The translations under genes and the position numbers were made by a program. Source: Aureispira sp050633105 (lineage in GTDB: Bacteria > Bacteroidota > Bacteroidia > Chitinophagales > Saprospiraceae). Taken from it: a DNA stretch of 64,000 nucleotides. The stretch's first letter is position 1. The number at the start of each line of letters is the position of its first letter. Location of the stretch: positions 1 through 64,000 of the forward strand of contig JBOEFW010000047.1 of NCBI GenBank assembly GCA_050633105.1. Direction: 5' to 3'. Positions 27,467-35,591 of this stretch are shown in pieces. The notes under the pieces were generated by a model. It saw nothing but the letters and a program-made list of their open reading frames with translations, did no database searches and was not told the DNA's origin.

Positions 27467-28282
27467 TTATTTATTTGTCCATATTTCTAAATATCCACTT
27501 AATGTGGTTTTGTAATAAGGCGTCATATCCTCAAGATCTATTTCTGAATCCTGAAAGCCATTTGTAACCAATATGTTCTTTAGGATAGTCGCTTTTTGTT
27601 TATCTTTTTTATCAAAAAATCTTATAACCAAGGTGTTTATTAGCCTTTTTCTTGCATTTATTGGGGGAACAGCAGTTTCTTTGGTAATACTATGAATAGT
27701 AATAAGAGAAACATTGGTGAATTTCTGTTCAAATTCATCTATCTTGGACAAAGCCATTGAATTACAAGCAATAATCTTCAATTCATCAATCGATGAAATT
27801 GTATTCACAGGTTTAGTCCTAGGAGTGTTTTTGATAGTGATTTCTTTTTTGTTGTTGTCGATTGTTATTACTCCAAACTGATTCAGTATGTTTTGTCCCA
27901 ATAAAAAGGGAATATCACTCTTATCTATTACTAAAGCCTCCACATCTTGCAACTTTATGTTGCCCAGTTCAATAGTTTTAAGATTAATAACTAAGGCATC
28001 TACTAGATCTCCATTAGCAAGTTTAGTTTTTGTTTTACCAATAATATCATTATCTGTAATGAAGTTATTGTTTTTTAGAATCTCTAGAAAGTCTTTGCCA
28101 AATGATATAGAACTAGAGCCTGTGTCAAATATAAATCTTCTAGAAAAGGTGTTAATATCTACGTCTACCTCCATTGTACCAGCAGGTCCAGAGACAAAAG
28201 GTATTGTATACACTTTCGGTTGAGCACCAATATGGAGTGTAAATCCCAAGATGATTAATAACGTGATGATTATTCTAAACAT
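27467..28282 (-). CDS. exported retropepsin-like aspartic protease
   Basis: 271 residues with a signal peptide (about 1-20). The active-site motif is FIFDTGSSSISFG with catalytic Asp53, and the fold continues with the family pattern ending in PFLLGQNILNQFGVITIDN. Only one DTG is present, so it should work as a homodimer like retropepsins. After the protease domain comes a linker and then a C-terminal domain (LVIRFFDKKDKQKATILK to YLEIWTNK) shared with the metalloprotease next door. It overlaps the upstream gene by 8 bp. A secreted or periplasmic protease working with the metalloprotease is the likeliest role. Confidence 0.85.
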   Translation of the reverse strand: MFRIIITLLIILGFTLHIGAQPKVYTIPFVSGPAGTMEVDVDINTFSRRFIFDTGSSSISFGKDFLEILKNNNFITDNDIIGKTKTKLANGDLVDALVINLKTIELGNIKLQDVEALVIDKSDIPFLLGQNILNQFGVITIDNNKKEITIKNTPRTKPVNTISSIDELKIIACNSMALSKIDEFEQKFTNVSLITIHSITKETAVPPINARKRLINTLVIRFFDKKDKQKATILKNILVTNGFQDSEIDLEDMTPYYKTTLSGYLEIWTNK

Positions 28283-28838
28283 AATTACAGCATATTACTT
28301 TAAGTGAATAAATTAATGCTATCAAAGCTATTGCTCCAATAAATCGCTTTTTGTAAGTCCAATTCTTAGTTGTTTTAAATATGCAAAAAAATGACAATAG
28401 AATAGTAATGATAGTTATAGGAAAGAAACCTGAAACATGCGACGCTCTCTTGTAGATGTATTGATATCTCCCTTCACATAAATAGCACACAAGCTTTTCA
28501 AAATTACTTGGAGTTGGACGAGTAATAAAGTATTGTTGAGATTCCAGTTTTTCTAAGATAGAATGAGCCTCCTTTTCTTCTAATACTCCACTTAGGATAG
28601 ATTCTTGTAGGTGATTAGCAATTACACCTAACAATACATGTCCCTTCTGCTGGTTCTCTTTAAGTGTGTCATTAACAAGAATAATTGCTTGATCAGTTAC
28701 AGTCTCAATAGCAGAAATGTTCCAGCTACTAAGATCAAGTAAATCGATCTCTTCAATTGACATCGAAGAAATGGTAGGCAAAGCACTTAGTGATTGAGTA
28801 AATAGAAGAAAAACAATTAAAGTGATATTTATTTTCAT
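28275..28838 (-). CDS. exported/membrane protein of unknown function
   Basis: 187 residues. It has a signal peptide (MKINITLIVFLLFTQSLSA), a helical exported part of about 100 residues, a Cys pair (CYLCEG), and two C-terminal membrane helices (FPITIITILLSFFCIF and FIGAIALIALIYSLKVI). It overlaps the retropepsin-like gene by 8 bp and follows the LysM gene by 1 bp, so it belongs to the operon. It could anchor or regulate the exported proteases. No family was recognised. Confidence 0.65.
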   Translation of the reverse strand: MKINITLIVFLLFTQSLSALPTISSMSIEEIDLLDLSSWNISAIETVTDQAIILVNDTLKENQQKGHVLLGVIANHLQESILSGVLEEKEAHSILEKLESQQYFITRPTPSNFEKLVCYLCEGRYQYIYKRASHVSGFFPITIITILLSFFCIFKTTKNWTYKKRFIGAIALIALIYSLKVICCNYV

Positions 28839-28839
28839 A

Positions 28840-30027
28840 TTATTTTTTACTAATAGTTAAAATGGGGCCAAGAGGAGTATGTCTCCCATTTACAGATCTA
28901 AGCTGCTTTTCTTTTCTTATCCATGCTTGGCTTATAGCTCCATCTAGGTATAAAGCATCTGAACACTTTAATTCATCTCTTAACAACTCAGAGAATTCAT
29001 AAAAATTGACAGGAACCTTTGATATTACAAAAATAACCTCGCCCCCTTGTGTGATACCTACAGCGTTTCTAATATGTTTGTTTCTAGACCCTTTGTTGAA
29101 GGCTTTATTGAATTTACCATCAATGACCATCATTGGACCTGATTGTGTTGCCAATTTCAATGTTCTAAATGATCGAGCATGTTTTTTTCGAAAAACATCT
29201 GTAGACACTATAATTGCTTTGTCATTTTCATCTATGGCAAAAACTCCATTGGGTGGAAGAGAATAAAAATTTCCATGTCCAATAGAACTTAAATTCAAAT
29301 CTGCTTTTCTTTCCCCTTGTTGGATCAGTAGCCCAACTGGTCTTCTGTTGGGTTCAAACATTCCTGCATTGATAGCAAACAATAATTTACTGATGCTTTT
29401 TTGTTTTAACTTTTGAATAGAGTGTATATCATGAATTTGCTTTTCGTTTGTTTCACTAAACACTTCAATATTGAATTCCTTAGGATGTACCTTACATATG
29501 AGATATTTCTTGTTTCTACTGAGAGAAATGTTGTTTTTATAAAAAAAATGTGAGGCAGAAGTTATTGGAGAATCCTTGTGAGTAGGAGTTGTAGTAACTT
29601 CTCCTAAAGTTATTCCCTTGTCATCATCAAGTATCGGTACATTAATGATCTCACATCTGTTAACATTACCTTTTTCTATCAATGGTTTATAATTGGGATT
29701 AAGTGCCTTTAGCTCCTCTAAAGTTATATTATATTGTGCTATGATTTTTCCTGGGTTATCACCTAATGTAATCAGGTATCTTCCTTTTTTTACTTTAGGA
29801 GGGATTTTTAATTCATATCCTTTCTTTAGTTTTTTATATGCTTCATCTCTAATTGGTGTTAACTCAAGGTTTCCACATCTTAGCTCTTCTTTACTTATCC
29901 CATGTTTTTGAGCAATGTGTGAAAAAAGATAACCTTTCTGTATAGTGTCTTTTTGTTGAGCACTAGTATCATTTGCTTGAAACAAAAGTGCGATTATTAT
30001 AATGACAGTACATGTAATATATTTCAT
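28840..30027 (-). CDS. exported LysM-phosphodiester glycosidase (NAGPA/DUF2233) protein
   Basis: 395 residues from the ATG at 30027, which gives a clean signal peptide (MKYITCTVIIIIALLFQAND); an upstream in-frame ATG at 30057 would overlap the previous gene. Two LysM-like repeats follow (LFSHIAQKHGISKEEL and NPGKIIAQYNITLEELKALN), which bind peptidoglycan or chitin-like glycans. The C-terminal NAGPA domain shows INAGMFEPNRRPVGLLIQ, QSGPMMVIDGKF, RNAVGITQGGEVIFVIS and DALYLDGAISQAWI. Proteins of this family hydrolyse phosphodiester-linked sugars. It is the canonical member among four related genes in this operon, and its LysM repeats point to a cell-wall target. Confidence 0.88.
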   Translation of the reverse strand: MKYITCTVIIIIALLFQANDTSAQQKDTIQKGYLFSHIAQKHGISKEELRCGNLELTPIRDEAYKKLKKGYELKIPPKVKKGRYLITLGDNPGKIIAQYNITLEELKALNPNYKPLIEKGNVNRCEIINVPILDDDKGITLGEVTTTPTHKDSPITSASHFFYKNNISLSRNKKYLICKVHPKEFNIEVFSETNEKQIHDIHSIQKLKQKSISKLLFAINAGMFEPNRRPVGLLIQQGERKADLNLSSIGHGNFYSLPPNGVFAIDENDKAIIVSTDVFRKKHARSFRTLKLATQSGPMMVIDGKFNKAFNKGSRNKHIRNAVGITQGGEVIFVISKVPVNFYEFSELLRDELKCSDALYLDGAISQAWIRKEKQLRSVNGRHTPLGPILTISKK

Positions 30028-30037
30028 GTTATGTGTT

Positions 30038-30856
30038 TTATTCTTTGTAAAAAACAATTAAGTTGGTAGCATCAGCTATTTTAAAAGTTGTTTGATTGAT
30101 AAGGTAATTCTCTTCTCCTAATAAGAAAATGTTTTTGGAGCCAGTATCAAGATTGACAATTGCACTACAAAAGTAACCTAGGCGGTTCAACGCGTTTTTT
30201 GCATAAGCACCTGCTAGGTTTAAATAAATAGGTTTTGATATATCAATAATGACACTATAATAAACACCCTGTTTATAACATGTTGCTAGAAATCGTCTTT
30301 CTGCTTTCTTGCCATAGAGGAGATTGCTAAAATTGTCTTCTTTTAAGGAAGAGTATATTAATTGTGTTTGGAATACTGTTATGTCTAATTCGTCAACAGC
30401 TTGCGACAGTAGAAATCTGTGATATGTATTAGATCGAGGGTACAATTGTATCTTCCTTCCATCGTTGGTAGTAATACCTGATTCAAACTCGTCTAGATCA
30501 CCAATCTCTATGGCATAGTCTTGTAGAAGAACCAATCCATCCATTTTAGGATCAATATTTCTATTAATCATTTGCCCATTGTAGGCTGTAAAGCCAACAG
30601 GCAATGAATTTGAATTCCAAGTTTCTGAGAAGGCACCAGAACAGGTCATCAAAATATATTTTCCTTCCCTCCAAGATGGGAAATGCAAATTTGCATTTTG
30701 TGGAAAATATTTGATCTTGATGTCTCTTTTCATTGCATACACGTAAATGTTTACAGGATATTCTCCCACGACTAATGAGTGCTCATATGTTGATTTTTTT
30801 TGTGCAATTAGACTAGATAATAATGAGGATATCATAACTGTAAAAATGAGCTTCAT
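30038..30856 (-). CDS. exported NAGPA-like protein B (divergent)
   Basis: 272 residues with a signal peptide (MKLIFTVMISSLLSSLIA). It is similar throughout to the two flanking paralogues but more diverged: CSGAFSETWNSNSLPVGF, MINRNIDPKMDGLVLLQD, QLIYSSLKEDNFSNLLYGKK, IVNLDTGSKNIFLLG. It lies 6 bp before the stop of the first operon gene and 10 bp before the likely start of the LysM gene, so all are co-transcribed. Function is inferred from distant resemblance to DUF2233, as for protein A. Confidence 0.68.
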   Translation of the reverse strand: MKLIFTVMISSLLSSLIAQKKSTYEHSLVVGEYPVNIYVYAMKRDIKIKYFPQNANLHFPSWREGKYILMTCSGAFSETWNSNSLPVGFTAYNGQMINRNIDPKMDGLVLLQDYAIEIGDLDEFESGITTNDGRKIQLYPRSNTYHRFLLSQAVDELDITVFQTQLIYSSLKEDNFSNLLYGKKAERRFLATCYKQGVYYSVIIDISKPIYLNLAGAYAKNALNRLGYFCSAIVNLDTGSKNIFLLGEENYLINQTTFKIADATNLIVFYKE

Positions 30857-30862
30857 TGCTTC

Positions 30863-31735
30863 TTAATCTTTATAGTAAACTATTAAATTCGTAGCATCTC
30901 TTAAATTTACGCGTGGACGTAAATTTTGTAAAGTATTTCCATCATGGGCATGGAGAATATCATACCTACCTGTATCAAGATTCATGACATACAAAACACT
31001 TAATCCTTGCCCCTCTAATACTTCCTTGGCTTCTTTCGCAGCAACATTTAAATATTCATATTCAGGAGCATCAATGACTACATGATGTACTACTCCTGCT
31101 TTTTTGCATAAAGCTAAAAATCGTCGTTCTCTTTTACCACCATGTTTAAGGTTGGTGAAATTTGAATATTTGTCTTTAGAGTATAATAGCTGTGTTTGAA
31201 AAAGGGTAACTCCTTGATATTTTCCCCATTGTATAAAATTTTCCTTGTCTGATGAACTAGATCTGGGATAATAAGAATTATATATACCTGAACCATAAGT
31301 CTTTTCCACTCGTACAGGTTTCATATCTAAATCAACTACAGCAACGCCACCTTGTTGTCTACCTCCATTATAGACGATCACCATTCCATCCATAATGTGA
31401 TCAATATTGCGATTGACAACACGACCATTATCAACTGTCAGTCCCACAGGATCAGCATTCTCAGGCTCCAAAGAATTTGAAAAAGCTCCAGGAGCAATTA
31501 ATAATATATTTTTCCCAGATTTCCATCTATTATACTCTGTATAGGCATTTGTAGCAAAGTACTTTGCCTTCATAGTTACTCCCTCTCTAGAAAAATCATA
31601 AAGCCGATACATTTTACTATTTTTATACTTTGTGATGATTTTATATTTTCCTCCAAAGTAAGAACCATCATTTTGTGGTGACTCAGATACCATAAAAAAA
31701 GAAGTCATTGCACACAATAAATATATTAATTTCAT
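30863..31735 (-). CDS. exported NAGPA-like protein C, first gene of the operon
   Basis: 290 residues with a signal peptide (MKLIYLLCAMTSFFMVSES). It is the closest paralogue of the 24916-25785 gene: APGAFSNSLEPENADPVGL, VVNRNIDHIMDGMVIVYN, GSGIYNSYYPRSSSS, VMNLDTGRYDILHAHDG. As the first gene of the minus-strand cluster, its promoter must lie in the 173-bp gap shared with the divergent gene at 31909. Near-identical paralogues at the two ends of the cluster suggest duplication and a possible recombination substrate. Confidence 0.7.
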   Translation of the reverse strand: MKLIYLLCAMTSFFMVSESPQNDGSYFGGKYKIITKYKNSKMYRLYDFSREGVTMKAKYFATNAYTEYNRWKSGKNILLIAPGAFSNSLEPENADPVGLTVDNGRVVNRNIDHIMDGMVIVYNGGRQQGGVAVVDLDMKPVRVEKTYGSGIYNSYYPRSSSSDKENFIQWGKYQGVTLFQTQLLYSKDKYSNFTNLKHGGKRERRFLALCKKAGVVHHVVIDAPEYEYLNVAAKEAKEVLEGQGLSVLYVMNLDTGRYDILHAHDGNTLQNLRPRVNLRDATNLIVYYKD

Positions 31736-31908
31736 TATTTAAAATTTTGAATTTAAAAAAGCATTTGTTCTTTCTACACATAAATTTAAACCAACCAAAC
31801 ATAAAAATCAAAATCTTATATTGTACCTAAATTAAGTGTTTGAAAGATTTTTTCACACATAAACAATTAATAATCAGAATTTTAATGTTTTTTAGAGTTA
31901 ATTAAATA

Positions 31909-33318
31909 ATGTTAAATTCATTATTTGTCAACCATGAAATAAAAATGAGAAAGGAATTACTATTAGAATTATTAGGGTTGTTTGGAAGACAAGACTTCTT
32001 AAGGTTAGAAAACTTTGCTCAACTGGGTCTCTGGAAGATTAATAAAGAAGATCAACTATTTTTAAGCAAACTTGCAAAGAACCCTCATCAATATGAGCGA
32101 CTCTATGAACTTGAAAAGGCAAATAGCTCAGGTAGTTTCAAGCAAAGAAAAGGAAACATTGTAAAATTAATTGAAGACTATATTTTGTTGCTTGAAAGCA
32201 GAAAGGAAGAAAACGAGGTCAATCGTAGCTTGCAGTTATTAAATTTTTACAATCAACATAGATTGGAAAGCAACTATAAAAAACAACTAAAGAAAGTAGA
32301 AAAGAGTATTGACAGTAAGCCAAGGGATAAAGACACCTCCTTATTAAAATTTCGATATCATGAAATTCAAGCAACGAATTCTAGAATTTACAGACAAAAA
32401 ATGCCTGAGCTAGAGGAAATGAATATGCATTTACTATCATTCTTTACTGAAAATAATTTACGACTAGCTTCTGAAGCTCAAACTCAAAAAGAAACGATTA
32501 ACTGCAAGTACAAAATTGATAATTTTCTTGAATTTTTACCAGTCAACTCATGTACTTTAGTGGCATGTATTTATGGAAATATATACAACCTATGGGCTTT
32601 ACTAGCTTCTCAAACTAATTATACTTTCTTAAAAAACACTATCCAAAATAAAGCTTCAAATATATCTCAAGAGTTATTCAAAACAATTCACACACACTTG
32701 ATGAATTACTGTATAAAACAGATGAATTTAGGTATCCCGAGGTATGCTTCTGAGTATCTTTTTTACATTCAATCTTTAACAGATAAAAGGTTGTTACTTG
32801 AACGAGGACGTTTAGACTATGGTCGGTTTCGTAATACGATAATTGCATACTTAATTGAATCGCCTACTAATTTCATACAAGTTGATGAATTTATAGACTA
32901 CTATAAGGACCTATTAGATCTTCCTTATAGAATGGATATCGTAAAAATTAACTCTATCTATGTTTCTGCTTTCAAAAAAAAATATACTGAGAGATATAGC
33001 GATCTCCTCGCTCTAAAAAATACCCGCCTAGATTTACATCATAAAATAATGTTAGAAAAATTAGATCTTCAATTCACATTAATGTTAGGAAAGAACACCA
33101 CCAATCTTTTAGAAAAAAAAATAATAAATTTCAAAACATTTCTAAATAAAAAGCGTAGTGAACTAGAAGGAGGAAAAAAGTTAAAGGTTTCTTTAAGCTT
33201 TGCAAAATGCATAGAAAGTATGATGACTGGTGATTTAACACTCAAAGAAATAGAAGAAACAGAATTAGCTCTAACAGATAAAATTTGGTTTCTAACAAAA
33301 ATGTTAGAGAGGAGCTAG
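31909..33318 (+). CDS. 469-residue helical protein of unknown function
   Basis: Entirely helical and basic, without a signal peptide or membrane segment. The start may be the second Met, residue 13 (KMRKELLLELLGLFGRQDF). The general pattern, an N-terminal LLxLxxxExxxF segment followed by many short amphipathic helices, resembles a paralogous family that I associate with Saprospiraceae genomes, but no named domain can be given. It is transcribed divergently from the exported operon. Confidence 0.65.
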   Translation: MLNSLFVNHEIKMRKELLLELLGLFGRQDFLRLENFAQLGLWKINKEDQLFLSKLAKNPHQYERLYELEKANSSGSFKQRKGNIVKLIEDYILLLESRKEENEVNRSLQLLNFYNQHRLESNYKKQLKKVEKSIDSKPRDKDTSLLKFRYHEIQATNSRIYRQKMPELEEMNMHLLSFFTENNLRLASEAQTQKETINCKYKIDNFLEFLPVNSCTLVACIYGNIYNLWALLASQTNYTFLKNTIQNKASNISQELFKTIHTHLMNYCIKQMNLGIPRYASEYLFYIQSLTDKRLLLERGRLDYGRFRNTIIAYLIESPTNFIQVDEFIDYYKDLLDLPYRMDIVKINSIYVSAFKKKYTERYSDLLALKNTRLDLHHKIMLEKLDLQFTLMLGKNTTNLLEKKIINFKTFLNKKRSELEGGKKLKVSLSFAKCIESMMTGDLTLKEIEETELALTDKIWFLTKMLERS

Positions 33319-33341
33319 GCTCCCCTCTAAAGTATTGATGT

Positions 33342-33680
33342 TTACTGAATACTAAAATGACCTGAGAAGTTAGAACCATTCTGAACACTTACTTGAGCCT
33401 CATAAGCTCCCGCTTGCATTCCTGCAACAGAATAAGTGCAATTTTGCTCATAGCAACCATTTTTTTGATTTATCAGTTCGCCAGAAGAACTATAAATACT
33501 CACACCTTCTATTACATCAGAAGGGTCATCTAGAACTACCTTTAGAATCATATCTTCCATTGTAATGACGCCACCTGCAATGTGCGCATTTTGGGGATAA
33601 ATTTTCTGATTCTCAAATGAGAAAAAAGAAGTTTGGATGCTAGATAGTGTAACTACAAATACTAAAATTAATTTTTCCAC
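33342..33680 (-). CDS. small exported beta-sandwich protein
   Basis: 112 residues with a signal peptide (about 1-20). The mature part is a single beta-sandwich of the kind seen in type IX secretion C-terminal domains: EGVSIYSSSGELINQKNG, then CTYSVAGMQAGAYEAQVSV, then FSGHFSIQ. Two cysteines (CYEQNC) probably form a disulfide. It resembles an isolated T9SS-type sorting-domain fold rather than a complete cargo protein. It converges on the 469-residue gene. Confidence 0.6.
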   Translation of the reverse strand: MEKLILVFVVTLSSIQTSFFSFENQKIYPQNAHIAGGVITMEDMILKVVLDDPSDVIEGVSIYSSSGELINQKNGCYEQNCTYSVAGMQAGAYEAQVSVQNGSNFSGHFSIQ

Positions 33681-33876
33681 AATTATTATATTTTATTAAA
33701 TTGTGGAAGGCCTTCCGATTAATGAAACTGTACAATCTCTTTTTCTTATTTATCGATAGTACAAAGATGGAGTAAGGAAATAATAGCCTAAGGACATGTC
33801 TGACGTGTCTTATGAGGACGCGGCAACGAATTATTCATAAATATTTGACAATAAGTATTTTATGAATTAAAATGAA

Positions 33877-35433
33877 ATGATGAATATTTTACACAATCTT
33901 GCTTTCAAAACCTTTCAACACAATACTTCTTTTATATTCCAAGAATCCTCACATCAGTTCGAGCACATCCAAAACACACAAGCCTGTGAAGCTCTTATGG
34001 ATTCATTGCTCTCTCAATATGAATCACAAGGCGTAGCGCTTGAAGATGTTTGGGAACAAGTCGGATACATTACCGATTATCCTGAATTTAAAAATGAGTA
34101 CGACAAAAATATACTTACCAGTTATTTTGAACGGATAGCAAAAGATGATGTAGAAATGTATTTTGAACGAGTTGTAGCACTCCAAAATGAAAAAGCAGAG
34201 TTTGGCACACTTCAAAACGAAGTGATGCCTGAAAAACCCAGAGAAATAGAAATGATACCACAAAACACGAGTACCTATGATGTCCTCACAGGTTTATTAG
34301 AAGGAAAAGAACCTTTTTATCAAAGCCATCCAGAAGTAAATGAAGCATATTTGATCGGTGAGCAACCAAAAGACAAAGCAGGATCTATTGTTCTTAATTA
34401 CGAAAAGCATAACGGAGGATGGGTTCTTACTTCCACTGATCTTGTACGATTTCACACAGGATATATGCCGACAGTTATTGCAGGACGAGAGTTTAAAGAA
34501 TTTGGAAATATTACATCTATTCTAGCATATGTAGATAAAGACGGAATGGAGGGGCTAGACGCGAACTTACCTAATAATGATGTGCTAACAAATATGTCTT
34601 TAGAGGAAATCCAAATGCTCATGAGTGAGATTGCGAATACTGACCAGGATGAATGGACTACATATCATGGAACGACAGGTGAGAATCCAAAGAACATTGA
34701 AAAGGAACCCTATGATGGAGATTATAAAAAAGTTTTGAATGAAAAATACAGAAGCTTTGAAACTCCATATCATGTGACAATAAGAAATGTAGTAAATGCT
34801 CATGTTGATCTTGAAACCAAAACATCTTTAACAATTCCCTACGGAGAAAACGAAACATATACCTTTGGTCCAATAACACTCTCGTCTATAAATTTTCTCA
34901 TAGAAGATTTCCAAGCGGGAGGATTTGATAGAATTGTTAAGAAATACCCTGACATTGATATTGATAAATTTCCAAAAAACATGAATGACTATTTGTTTGA
35001 CTGGGAAGCTTCAACTATAGATACAAAAGTTGAACCGCATCCATATAGAGATCTTCCAGATTATCCACAAGAGCGAAAAACTGTTACTCATTTGGATATA
35101 AAGCTTGGTGAAGCTCAAGAGCGACCAAATGCAGAAGAGGCTCCAGAGTATTTTAAAGAAAAAATGAAAGACAATCAATCTGTTCTTGATCATGATTTCT
35201 TTGAGGTCGATATTGCCTCTGATTGTGGTTTTGTCATTCTTGATAAAAATGGAGATCCGATAGTTATGTATGATAAAAAAACGCTCCACACAGGATATTT
35301 AAAACCCCATATTAAAAAAATTATGAAGGAAAAACTATATGGAGACCTAGAACTGGTGCAATTAGGCCTCACCGAAGTACAAGAAGGTCGAACAACGCCA
35401 CAAATAAGAACATTGGTATACCAACAAAAATAA
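33877..35433 (+). CDS. 518-residue protein of unknown function
   Basis: No signal peptide or membrane helix. The N-terminal 120 residues or so are helical; the rest is a mixed, strongly acidic fold (IPQNTSTYDVLTGLLEGKEP, KAGSIVLNYEKHNGGWVL, DCGFVILDKNGDPIVMYDK). None matches a family I know. Its acidic, Asp/Glu/Pro-rich character differs from neighbouring genes. The promoter region upstream has an imperfect inverted repeat (TTCATAAATA...TATTTTATGAA, about 33833-33864). It stands alone in its orientation before the defence genes. Confidence 0.6.
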   Translation: MMNILHNLAFKTFQHNTSFIFQESSHQFEHIQNTQACEALMDSLLSQYESQGVALEDVWEQVGYITDYPEFKNEYDKNILTSYFERIAKDDVEMYFERVVALQNEKAEFGTLQNEVMPEKPREIEMIPQNTSTYDVLTGLLEGKEPFYQSHPEVNEAYLIGEQPKDKAGSIVLNYEKHNGGWVLTSTDLVRFHTGYMPTVIAGREFKEFGNITSILAYVDKDGMEGLDANLPNNDVLTNMSLEEIQMLMSEIANTDQDEWTTYHGTTGENPKNIEKEPYDGDYKKVLNEKYRSFETPYHVTIRNVVNAHVDLETKTSLTIPYGENETYTFGPITLSSINFLIEDFQAGGFDRIVKKYPDIDIDKFPKNMNDYLFDWEASTIDTKVEPHPYRDLPDYPQERKTVTHLDIKLGEAQERPNAEEAPEYFKEKMKDNQSVLDHDFFEVDIASDCGFVILDKNGDPIVMYDKKTLHTGYLKPHIKKIMKEKLYGDLELVQLGLTEVQEGRTTPQIRTLVYQQK

Positions 35434-35591
35434 ATGAAAGATTATGCCTACTCAAATTACAATCTCAGATTAAGACTTCTTTTGGAAAGAAAATAAAAGC
35501 TTTCTCGATTTTTAGGAAATTTTTTTTGTATTCATACAATTTTATCTAAATTTAAAAATCATACACGCCTTCAAAACCGAGATAGCAGAAA

